Below, in pieces: positions 16,342-24,383 of a stretch of 35,650 nt of DNA. Location of the stretch: contig NZ_JAGIPR010000020.1 in assembly GCF_017877355.1 (NCBI RefSeq), forward strand, positions 1 to 35,650, given 5' to 3'. The notes beneath the pieces are model-generated. The model saw only the letters and a list, made by a program, of their open reading frames with translations. It made no database searches and had not been told where the DNA came from. Source of the DNA: Chryseobacterium jejuense (GTDB taxonomy: Bacteria > Bacteroidota > Bacteroidia > Flavobacteriales > Weeksellaceae). Position numbers and translations under genes: made by a program. Numbering within the stretch: position 1 is the stretch's first letter; every line of letters starts with the position of its first letter.

Positions 16342-18021
16342 TTAAACCTCTACGGGCGTTTTTAATTGTTCCACGAAATAGGAAGGAGTGAATCCTTTTT
16401 CTTTTTTAAAGGCATTCACAAATACTCGTGGAGTGGTATATCCACACTCCTCTGCAAGATAGGCAATCTTGTACTCTCTGTAAATTGGGTTGGTGTAGAG
16501 CATTTTAATGATATAGTTAATACGAAGCTCATTGATATAACTGGTAAAATTATGATTTTTGTAGATCTTTATAACCTCCGAAAGATATTTTGGATTGGTA
16601 CTTAGACTATTGGCCATCCAGGTAAGACTCAAATCCTTCCGAAGATACTTTCCTGAAGCTTCAAATTTTTCAAGCTTAAGAAGTAAGCCTTTTGCTGTTT
16701 CATCTGTAATTGTAATAGAGGATTTTATATCATTATTTTTCTCTAATGTTGGTTCTATTTTATTTCCTTCGTTTTCCTGACTTATTTTCTCAATCAGATC
16801 TTTATATTTTTTATGAATAATCTTATTGCTTCTTCTTCGATATATCAGCATTCCTCCAGTTATAAGGCTAAGGATAACAATAGAAATAACAACAATTCTA
16901 TTTGCCTTTTTCTCTCCGTTGATTTTAGTCTCTGAAATGATCTTTTTGACAGGAACTTCTACGGCTTCCTTTTCTATAGAATTGATACTGTCATTCAATT
17001 TTGTAAAAAGATCAAGATATTTTTGAGATGTTGGGTTATCCCCAATCCCCAGATAAGATTTTGCCAATACCATATATCCTACTCTCCGGTTATAAGGCAT
17101 GCTGTTAGACTTCTCCAAAGCCAGCATACTCTCTCCATATTCTATTGCTTTTTTGTAATCTTTTTTCATGTGATAAAACTCCTGGAGTGCCTGATACAAA
17201 TCTATCTTTGTCTCAAGATTTATTTCTCCTTTAACGATATCAAGCTGTTTTAAGGCTTCCATAAAATAGAATTCAGACTGTTTAACATTCCTTCCTTTAT
17301 TTCTGGAGTCCCTGTAATGAATCCCCAGATTCATATTTACGGATATCAGCATATCAATTTTCTGCTCTAAAGGAACATCTTTGCTCTTATCACTTACTTT
17401 TAAAATTTCTTCCCTACTTTTTTCCAAAGAGTACAAGACCTTGTCATCCGATCGCCCCTGGTAATACGGCGCCATGTTGTAATAGACCAAGGAAGTCTGA
17501 TAGTACCTCTGATTTGTTTCAGAAATCAGTTTTGCATATTTCAGAGCGGTTTCATATTCCTTTAAGCTCACATCGTATAAGCCTAGATTCTCATGTAATA
17601 TTGCTCTTTTATTGTATAAAATAGATAATGTTTTATAATCTTTCTGATTCACTGCCAAATCTCTGACTATGTCTGATATTTCCAAAGCCTTTTTATAATC
17701 ATAATCTTGGGAATAGATCAACATTATATTTTTTATTGCATCCAGTTCTCCTTTTTCACATCCCACAGCCTTAGCAAGATCATTTGCTTTTTGAAACAAT
17801 TCAAGAGCTTCTTTATTTTTTCCGTTGTTATTAAGAGAGGTTGCCTGATTTATTAATTGGTCTATATTTTCGTTTCCGGGGCATGAAATTGTGGTACCGT
17901 TTGCGATGGAAAAAGAAAAGAAAAACAACAAAGAGATAAAAGTAGGGTACAATCTTTGAAAAAACGGATTACTACTTCCCCAAACAAACTGAGATATTTG
18001 CAAAAGTAATTTTTTAGCCAT
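16342..18021 (-). CDS. TPR-transmembrane-AraC one-component regulator, copy A
   Basis: The 559-residue protein has an N-terminal hydrophobic export segment (about 24-41). TPR-like helical pairs cover about 50-345, a single membrane helix lies at 374-396 (VVISIVILSLITGGMLIY), and a short cytoplasmic linker follows. The AraC-type DNA-binding domain at about 460-555 includes LTWMANSLSTNPKYLSEVI, AYLAEECGYTTPRVFVNAFK and GFTPSYF. This layout suggests that a periplasmic TPR sensor passes a signal to a cytoplasmic DNA-binding domain. Such proteins are common in Flavobacteriia. It lies 108 bp downstream of its paralog at 18130-19779 on the same strand. Targets are unknown. Confidence 0.9.
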   Translation of the reverse strand: MAKKLLLQISQFVWGSSNPFFQRLYPTFISLLFFFSFSIANGTTISCPGNENIDQLINQATSLNNNGKNKEALELFQKANDLAKAVGCEKGELDAIKNIMLIYSQDYDYKKALEISDIVRDLAVNQKDYKTLSILYNKRAILHENLGLYDVSLKEYETALKYAKLISETNQRYYQTSLVYYNMAPYYQGRSDDKVLYSLEKSREEILKVSDKSKDVPLEQKIDMLISVNMNLGIHYRDSRNKGRNVKQSEFYFMEALKQLDIVKGEINLETKIDLYQALQEFYHMKKDYKKAIEYGESMLALEKSNSMPYNRRVGYMVLAKSYLGIGDNPTSQKYLDLFTKLNDSINSIEKEAVEVPVKKIISETKINGEKKANRIVVISIVILSLITGGMLIYRRRSNKIIHKKYKDLIEKISQENEGNKIEPTLEKNNDIKSSITITDETAKGLLLKLEKFEASGKYLRKDLSLTWMANSLSTNPKYLSEVIKIYKNHNFTSYINELRINYIIKMLYTNPIYREYKIAYLAEECGYTTPRVFVNAFKKEKGFTPSYFVEQLKTPVEV

Positions 18022-18129
18022 AAGATGATATTTTATATTGAGTTAGTATTTTTCAGGATTCTGACTAGTCGAAAAAACATAAAAGCATTGAAAGTGCCCT
18101 TCAGAAATTAGCTGCAAAGGATTGAAAAT

Positions 18130-19779
18130 TTATACAGAAACTTTCAATTGTTCCACAAAGTAGGATGGAGTGAAACCTGTTTCTCTTTTAAAAGCATTCA
18201 CAAATACTTTTGGGGTTGTATATCCACACTCCTCTGCCAAATAAGTGATCTTATATTCTCTATATATTGGATTTTCATAAAGCTTCCTGATGATGTAGTT
18301 GATCCTTAGCTCGTTGATATAACTGGTGAAATTACTTTCTCTGTAAATCTTAATAACCTCTGAAAGATATTTTGGATTGGTATTGAGATGATTGGCCATC
18401 CAGGTAAGGCTCATATCCTTTCGAAGATATTTCTCTGATTTCTCAAATTTTTCAAGTTTAATTAACAGAGCTTTTATCGTTTCATCAGTAATAACAATGG
18501 ATGATTTGGTTTCATCATTTTTAAGATCGGCCAATAACTCTGTTTCCCTCACTTCTTTTGCCTCCTCATTGATCTTAGTAATCAATTCCTCGTATTTCTT
18601 GTGGATGATTCTTTTTTTTCTTTTCCAAAGGATAATTATCACTATTATAGCAATAAGGACGATAACACCAATGATAATAAGTTGTTTTTTAGAATTTTGT
18701 TTATATCCCTTATCTACCTCTGCAACCATTTTCTTTATCGTAGTATCAGCATTTGTCCTACCCGCAGTGATTATACTATCCTTAAGATTAGTATATTCTC
18801 TCATATAATATTTAGACTTCTCTTTTTCACCAATTTCCATATAACAGGTAGCTAAAAACTCAAAAGACTCCACTCTTGAAGAGGGCCGCCTCTGCCGCTT
18901 TTCCAATTGCAATGAACGGTTGGCATACTCAATAGACTTTTGATATTCCTTCTTTTCCATATACAGCCAGCTCAGTTGATTCAAAAGCGTAGTTTGTGGG
19001 CGGATAGGCAAAGCCTTCGTTTCCTCCTGAAGTTTTTCTGCTTTCAGAAGATTTTTTTCTGCCAATTCCAGATTACCTTTTTCATCAGAATGCTCCAGAT
19101 AAAAAATACCTAAACGGGTATAGATAAATATGACTTCGGTATATTTAATTTGATTAGATACTTCTCCGTTGTCATCTTTTATTTTCAGACCTACTTCTAA
19201 TGCTTTATGAAGATAGTACACTGTTGAATCCCTGTATCTTTTCTTTTGGAATTGATGATCCAAACTAATATAGTAAGAATGTAGATCCATATAGCATTGA
19301 GTCAATCTCAGGTATTTCCTGTCTGGATTCTTTATCGTCTTTGCAAATCTGATGGCTATTTCTACATCCTTTTTACTGGCAGTATCAAGACCTATATACA
19401 TTAAAGCCAATGCATTACCCCTATATATACCGGATATGACTCCGGTGGGATCTTCCTTCTTATTTTGAATTAATTTTTTAAGTTCATTACCCAATTCAAC
19501 AATCTCCTTATTTTTATCCTGCATACTATATGCACTTATCAAATAATTACCACTTAATAAGATTCCATTTTCAAACTTTAGTTTTTCTGACACTGCCTTT
19601 AATTGAAGCAACATGCTTTCCTGTTGTTTTAAATCTATGGAATCATCATTTTCTTTGATGTATTTCAGTTTCTTAATAATCACATCTTTTGCGATAGGTT
19701 CAGAACCCTCCTGTTTTACATTTTGGGCAAATGCTGAGTAAAAGGCAAAAAGAATAAAAAATAAATAGTTTTTTTTCAT
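18130..19779 (-). CDS. TPR-transmembrane-AraC one-component regulator, copy B
   Basis: The 549-residue protein has a signal peptide ending SAFAQ. TPR-like repeats run from about 35 to 340, a membrane helix is at 366-386, and the AraC-type domain at 450-545 is nearly identical to that of copy A (LTWMANHLNTNPKYLSEVI, TYLAEECGYTTPKVFVNAFK). The sensor halves are much less alike. The two probably arose by tandem duplication, kept related DNA specificity and diverged in input. The 434-bp gap upstream (19780-20213), shared with a divergent gene, is AT-rich with one small dyad at 20165-20183. Confidence 0.9.
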   Translation of the reverse strand: MKKNYLFFILFAFYSAFAQNVKQEGSEPIAKDVIIKKLKYIKENDDSIDLKQQESMLLQLKAVSEKLKFENGILLSGNYLISAYSMQDKNKEIVELGNELKKLIQNKKEDPTGVISGIYRGNALALMYIGLDTASKKDVEIAIRFAKTIKNPDRKYLRLTQCYMDLHSYYISLDHQFQKKRYRDSTVYYLHKALEVGLKIKDDNGEVSNQIKYTEVIFIYTRLGIFYLEHSDEKGNLELAEKNLLKAEKLQEETKALPIRPQTTLLNQLSWLYMEKKEYQKSIEYANRSLQLEKRQRRPSSRVESFEFLATCYMEIGEKEKSKYYMREYTNLKDSIITAGRTNADTTIKKMVAEVDKGYKQNSKKQLIIIGVIVLIAIIVIIILWKRKKRIIHKKYEELITKINEEAKEVRETELLADLKNDETKSSIVITDETIKALLIKLEKFEKSEKYLRKDMSLTWMANHLNTNPKYLSEVIKIYRESNFTSYINELRINYIIRKLYENPIYREYKITYLAEECGYTTPKVFVNAFKRETGFTPSYFVEQLKVSV

Positions 19780-20164
19780 TAGGGAATAGAGATTAGCTTT
19801 TAGAGTGAAAATTTAATAGGGTAAAAACAACAGCGACACCAACCTTTATATTAAAATAAAAAAGAAGCTTAGTAACTATCATAGATATATTAATATACTT
19901 TTATTGTTAAAAAATTCATACTAATTCATTTTTTAGTTTCAATACATCACACACACCCATCATATTGATTCTTTCCTATAGCACATCCTGTTTGCGATTA
20001 TCATTTGCACAAATTTAATGAAATATGCATCTCAAAAATACAAATACCTACTTACGATTTTTCTTTATTATACATGAATATTAAAAAAAACACAATGCAC
20101 TGATTTACAGTATACAAAAATTGTAAAACAGAGTAAACAGCATATGAAATTTTCCGAATTATTC

Positions 20165-20183
20165 CTGTACTAGACTTGTACAG
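20165..20183. promoter_or_regulatory. Small dyad upstream of the 20214 gene
   Basis: CTGTAC and GTACAG are separated by 7 bp and end about 30 bp before the start codon at 20214. This could be an operator half-site pair or chance. The remaining 19780-20213 DNA shows no gene. Confidence 0.25.
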
Positions 20184-20213
20184 ACATTGTGGTAATCCTA
20201 ATATTGCATCAAA

Positions 20214-20813
20214 ATGATAGCCGATTCTGAAAATAACATGATGAACCAACACTTCTCTCTACATTTATTTGGAGGGAGAAGATTTTTCTTATTGATCTTG
20301 TTGTTGATGAACTTTCAGATCGTACAGGCTGTTTGTCAACATCGTGAGGTTCCTTCATCAGAGCCTTCTCCATCATCACCTGCATTATTTATATCTGAGG
20401 GTACCATAGTTTCAGGTATGGAACAAATATATGATCCAAGCTCCAAAAAGGAAAAAATAAAGAAAGCTTTCAAAAGAAAAAATGTAACAGCATCCAACAA
20501 AAGAAAACAGAAAAAAGAGAAGATTTTTTCTCAAAGAGTTGAAAACAGCCCTAAAGCCGTATCAATCTTCATCAGGAATACTCCATCAGAAAAATCCCTA
20601 TTGGCTATTTCTGACCATGATAAGCAGATTGTAAGACCCAATCAGCATACGATGAAATTCCTTCTATTGGGGTCCGAAAACAAAACACCGGTATTAGTGC
20701 ATCTGCTGGACATTTTTCTGAAAAAGACTCATAAAGATCAATGGTTTTCAAACCTAAAGTTTTTCCGAAATTTCAACCGCCCGCCACCATTCATCAAAAT
20801 AGCTACTGCTTAA
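20214..20813 (+). CDS. Unknown Lys-rich exported protein
   Basis: The 199-residue frame has a hydrophobic segment at about 24-41 (FFLLILLLMNFQIVQAV) that fits a signal peptide. A Ser/Pro stretch, a very basic region (KKEKIKKAFKRK, KRKQKKEKIF) and an ending NRPPPFIKIATA follow. The Met at 20238, starting MMNQHFSLHLF, gives a more usual signal peptide length and may be the true start. I do not recognise a family. It leads the plus-strand surface-protein cluster, with 290 bp before the next gene. The same frame stays largely open past its stop (see 20814-21080). Confidence 0.5.
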   Translation: MIADSENNMMNQHFSLHLFGGRRFFLLILLLMNFQIVQAVCQHREVPSSEPSPSSPALFISEGTIVSGMEQIYDPSSKKEKIKKAFKRKNVTASNKRKQKKEKIFSQRVENSPKAVSIFIRNTPSEKSLLAISDHDKQIVRPNQHTMKFLLLGSENKTPVLVHLLDIFLKKTHKDQWFSNLKFFRNFNRPPPFIKIATA

Positions 20814-21080
20814 TTCAATTCATCAGGCAGTTCCTATCCTTTTATTCAGCGAAAAATTCAGCATGATTCATCCATTTCGCCGGGCTTATCCGACGCGAAC
20901 AGGCAGTATTATGTATTGACCCCAAATAAAACAGATGATGATATTTCAAATCATAAGGTAAAGAATACCACACTGTAAACCAATCTGAGTAAGGATAGCG
21001 GAACAACTGCGATAATCAGTACTACAAACCTAAGCCTAAAAAAACTTGAAAGAACAAAAACACATCAGGATGCATCCTGA
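20814..21080 (+). pseudogene. Possible decayed extension of the 20214 gene
   Basis: In the frame of the 20214 gene, 54 codons past its TAA are open up to a TAA at 20976-20978. A further 33 are open up to TGA at 21078-21080. The translation includes DANRQYYVLTPNKTDDDISN and DSGTTAIISTTNLSL, which look protein-like. This may be an old, longer C-terminus split by nonsense changes, or chance. No other gene is visible in this gap. Confidence 0.3.
21065..21080. promoter_or_regulatory. Perfect 16-bp palindrome
   Basis: TCAGGATGCATCCTGA lies 24 bp before the start at 21104. It could be a regulator-binding site or an RNA hairpin near the ribosome-binding region of the FISUMP gene. Confidence 0.35.
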
Positions 21081-21103
21081 CATACATTTAAACCCCTCTT
21101 AAA

Positions 21104-22924
21104 ATGAAAAAAAAAACAATTTTACCAGCAACATTCCTTATTAGCATCACTGCTTTTGGACAAGTAGGAATCAGTACTGCAAACCCGCATCTCAGTGCTT
21201 CCCTGGAGCTGGCTTCCACGGATAAAGCGCTCTATCTGAACAGAGTGGCCAGTACTACAGTCATCAATAATCCACAATCCGGAATGGTAATCTATGACCT
21301 TACTGATAAATGTGTAAAAGCCTACCAAGGTAATCCGGCAGGATGGTCAGGATGTATTGTTGGAAACGGAGGACTTACCGGATCTGTTACCAACCTTAAC
21401 TGTGCCGGTGCTTATTTTACCCCAAGTTTTGCCACTGTCGGGCAGACTTATAGCGGAACATTAACCGTTCCTTATACTGGTGGTAATGGCGGAATATATC
21501 CGTCACAAACCACTACAGTGAACGGACTTACGTTTAATCTCCCTTTAGGTGTTTTTGCTAATGGAGATGGCAATGTTGTGTATAACGTTACGGGAACTCC
21601 TACCACAGCCGGAACTACTTCGGTTAACATTACTATAGGCGGGCAAAGCTGCTCAGGAGCCAATGCTATCTCACTTACGGTGAATCCGGCAACAGGTAAT
21701 CCTGGTGGTATATTACCAGGAACCGTTACACTGGTACAGAATAGCAAGTATTGGATAGCCTCTATATATGATAATGATTATCTGCCTTACACAAAGCCTA
21801 CAGTGCCAGCCAACACATCTGTAATAAATGCTGATGGCAGTACAGATACATTGGTTGATGTACAGGGAAGCCTCACCACTACTGGCATTACCGTATACAT
21901 TCCGGCTACCGTAACAGGAAGTGGTGGACTTGTTGCAGCATGGAGTAATACGATTACCATTCCGGCAAATCTTACACAGGATGGTATATCCAGACAAGTA
22001 CAATTATCTTGGCCTGCACAAACCCTTACAACCTCCAGTACTTCTATTACCGCTACCCTCAAAGCCATTGGTGGAACCTTGAATGCCAAGAAATTAGACA
22101 TTAATGCAGGAATAGGGAATGATTATCTGGGATTGTTATTAGGGACTTTCCAATATCCATACAACCAGGCTGGGGCACTCACTACTTATCAACTGCGTGA
22201 CATACCTGGCATACCAGACAGGATGTTTGGACAGGTAGACAATAATGGTAAATACCAACACAATTTCCTTTACTTACCCATAACAGCAGAAGACGGCAAA
22301 ATATGGCTAAACAATAACCTTGGAGCAAATTATGCTAATCTGGATCATCCGGCATTTAACCTTACCCAACAGGCAACGAGTACCACAGATGTAAATGCTA
22401 TGGGTTCCCTCTTGCAATGGGGTAGAAAGGCCGATGGACATGAGCTTCTAGAAAGAAATATTAGTGATTCAAGTTATGGGACTTTTAAATCAGGAGTTGT
22501 ATATGGGCAGGTAGCAACCTGGAGCCCTACCTATCCTTATAGAATATTTTCAGCACCTACTCATGTTCCTAGTGAATGGACATCAGCTACTGTACCACCA
22601 GCAGGAAACAGATGGTTGGCTTCTTCCCCCAACAATCCGTGTCCTCAAGGCTTCAAAGTACCTGTAAGAACAGAATGGCAGGCAGAAATTACGGCTGCCG
22701 GCAGTAATGGTCTATATTCAACCACCCAAAAGTTAAAATTAACTTATGCCGGAGAGGGTTTTGATGATACGGTAATATTTAATCCAAGCGTTCCCGTCTA
22801 TTCGGTAGCAGATGGTTATAATGGCACTCAAACATATACTTTAATGAATAGTTCTGTTGTCGGACCTAATATAGGCAATTGTGAAGTAGATAAGGCTAAA
22901 TCCGTACGTTGCATTCAGGAGTGA
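21104..22924 (+). CDS. Secreted FISUMP-domain protein
   Basis: The 606-residue protein has a signal peptide (1-20, ending AFGQ) and an N-terminal module ending GMVIYDLTDKCVKAY, then WSGC (60-84). A beta-rich domain at about 98-195 contains YSGTLTVPYTGGNGG and a GTTSVNITIGGQSC strand. A second beta-rich domain (about 200-380) leads to a FISUMP-type domain at about 395-606. That domain is marked by NNLGANYANL, LLQWGRKADGHEL, NPCPQGFKVPVRTEW and the ending SVRCIQE. It is probably a surface structural or adhesin-like protein. No T9SS sorting domain is seen. It leads a run of four plus-strand genes with related modules. Confidence 0.85.
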   Translation: MKKKTILPATFLISITAFGQVGISTANPHLSASLELASTDKALYLNRVASTTVINNPQSGMVIYDLTDKCVKAYQGNPAGWSGCIVGNGGLTGSVTNLNCAGAYFTPSFATVGQTYSGTLTVPYTGGNGGIYPSQTTTVNGLTFNLPLGVFANGDGNVVYNVTGTPTTAGTTSVNITIGGQSCSGANAISLTVNPATGNPGGILPGTVTLVQNSKYWIASIYDNDYLPYTKPTVPANTSVINADGSTDTLVDVQGSLTTTGITVYIPATVTGSGGLVAAWSNTITIPANLTQDGISRQVQLSWPAQTLTTSSTSITATLKAIGGTLNAKKLDINAGIGNDYLGLLLGTFQYPYNQAGALTTYQLRDIPGIPDRMFGQVDNNGKYQHNFLYLPITAEDGKIWLNNNLGANYANLDHPAFNLTQQATSTTDVNAMGSLLQWGRKADGHELLERNISDSSYGTFKSGVVYGQVATWSPTYPYRIFSAPTHVPSEWTSATVPPAGNRWLASSPNNPCPQGFKVPVRTEWQAEITAAGSNGLYSTTQKLKLTYAGEGFDDTVIFNPSVPVYSVADGYNGTQTYTLMNSSVVGPNIGNCEVDKAKSVRCIQE

Positions 22925-22959
22925 TGAACATCGGACAATAAAAGAAATATATAAAGACA

Positions 22960-23076
22960 CCAAACCTTACTAAGTATTATGTTCTGGTTGAAGTTTTGGA
23001 AACAGTCATAATTTTTGCCAAATGACTTCTTTCCTATAAAACAGGAAGCCAACAAGCACTCAATACTAAGGTTTGG
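22960..23076. repeat. Intergenic inverted repeat, possible MITE-like element
   Basis: CCAAACCTTA at 22960-22969 is matched by TAAGGTTTGG at 23067-23076, and the pairing continues inward with AGTATT/AATACT after a 4-base offset. The 117-bp unit fills most of the gap between the FISUMP gene and its paralog. I see no clear target-site duplication. It could instead form a large RNA hairpin. Confidence 0.35.
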
Positions 23077-23106
23077 TTTACTCTGAAACCAATAAAAAAT
23101 CATTAA

Positions 23107-23691
23107 ATGAAACCTAATAATATACTTAAAAGAATAATGACTGGCATTGCACTCATATTCGGGGTCATCTCCTATAGTCAGATCGGCTTAGGTACACCAA
23201 CTCCACACCCCAGCTCAGACCTTGACCTGGGAGCTGCCAATAAGGCTCTTTATCTGAATAGAGTATCCAATACCACAGCCATCAACGATCCGCAACCAGG
23301 TATGCTGGTCTTTGATGTGTCCGAACATTGCGTAAAAGCATACCAAGATGATCCTCCAAAGTGGTCCGGATGCTTGGATTCGGTATCCGGTACTGTTTCA
23401 GGATTTACTTGCTCGTCTGCATCATTCAGCCCAGCAACAGCTACTCAAGGAGCTGCATATACAGGTGCACTTACAATACCCTACACAGACGGCAATGGCG
23501 GGACTTACACGACACAAAGTTTCACCCAGAATGGATTGACATTTACCCTTACAGCCGGAAACTTCAGCATAGGAACCGGAAACCTGGTATACAACATCAA
23601 CGGTATTCCTATTGCTTCCGGAACTACCTCTGTAAACATAATGGCAGGAGGACAAAGCTGCAACGGATTGACGTTGAATGTAAATCCGTAA
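23107..23691 (+). CDS. Short secreted paralog of the FISUMP protein N-terminus
   Basis: The 194-residue protein aligns with residues 1-195 of the 21104-22924 product. It shares a signal peptide, NKALYLNRVSNTTAINDPQ, then GMLVFDVSEHCVKAY and WSGC, and the beta domain with YTGALTIPYTDGNGG to GTTSVNIMAGGQSC. It stops at NVNP, just where its paralog goes on to the FISUMP part. It is either a deliberate short form or a truncated duplicate whose frame closed cleanly. It probably sits in the same operon and at the same place in the cell. Confidence 0.75.
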   Translation: MKPNNILKRIMTGIALIFGVISYSQIGLGTPTPHPSSDLDLGAANKALYLNRVSNTTAINDPQPGMLVFDVSEHCVKAYQDDPPKWSGCLDSVSGTVSGFTCSSASFSPATATQGAAYTGALTIPYTDGNGGTYTTQSFTQNGLTFTLTAGNFSIGTGNLVYNINGIPIASGTTSVNIMAGGQSCNGLTLNVNP

Positions 23692-23770
23692 GAATAACAA
23701 ACCGTCCTTTTTTGGAAATAACAATATCAAAAAAGAAAACATTCCATTCATATAAACCTAATTAAAAATC

Positions 23771-24295
23771 ATGAAAAAACTACTTCTACCCATAGCAATT
23801 CTACTTGCTGTAACAGGTACTGTACAATCTCAGATTGCCATAGGAAAATCGACAGTGACCAATGCTTCGGTATCCTTGGAGTTTGCAGATACAGAAAATC
23901 GGGGATTGATACTTCCCTATGTAGAAACGAAGACAGGAATTACGGAGAACGGTACGATCATTTATGATACCACCGATCACAAAGTAAAATACCTGAAGGA
24001 TTCCGGTACGTGGACCGATTTAAGTGTTGACAACACGGGAACAGCTAACATTTTGATTCAAACCAGCAAAATTGAATCTACAACGGCAAAAACAGCCATC
24101 GGATCAGCAGCGGCTACAGACGGCACACCGGGAGTATTGGTTTTAACCGATACTAATAAAGCGATGATATTGCCTAAAGTGGCGAGCCCACACCTCAACA
24201 TCATTAACCCTGCCCCCGGAATGATGGCTTATGACACCATGAAAAAACAAATAGCTGTATATAACGGTACAGTTTGGAGTTTTTGGAAACCTTAA
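23771..24295 (+). CDS. Small secreted protein with two GMxxYD-type modules
   Basis: The 174-residue protein has a signal peptide ending VQSQ. Two related modules follow. Residues about 41-85 read NRGLILPYVETKTGITENGT, then IIYDTTDHKVKYL and W. Residues about 125-172 read NKAMILPKVASPH, then GMMAYDTMKKQIAVY and W. The same module, with Cys residues added, is present in the FISUMP protein, its paralog and the end of the 2488-residue protein. Role unknown; a linker or anchoring subunit of a surface structure is inferred. Confidence 0.75.
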   Translation: MKKLLLPIAILLAVTGTVQSQIAIGKSTVTNASVSLEFADTENRGLILPYVETKTGITENGTIIYDTTDHKVKYLKDSGTWTDLSVDNTGTANILIQTSKIESTTAKTAIGSAAATDGTPGVLVLTDTNKAMILPKVASPHLNIINPAPGMMAYDTMKKQIAVYNGTVWSFWKP

Positions 24296-24383
24296 ACCAA
24301 TAAAAATGAAAGAAATACAGTTTTATTAATCCCATTCTTTAAAAACACCCTTTGTCGGAAATCCGGCTAAAAACTATAAAGTC

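Noticed and set aside
22915..23103. Minus-strand 62-codon frame between the FISUMP gene and its paralog
   Set aside because: It lies over the inverted repeat, has no domain and opposes the operon.
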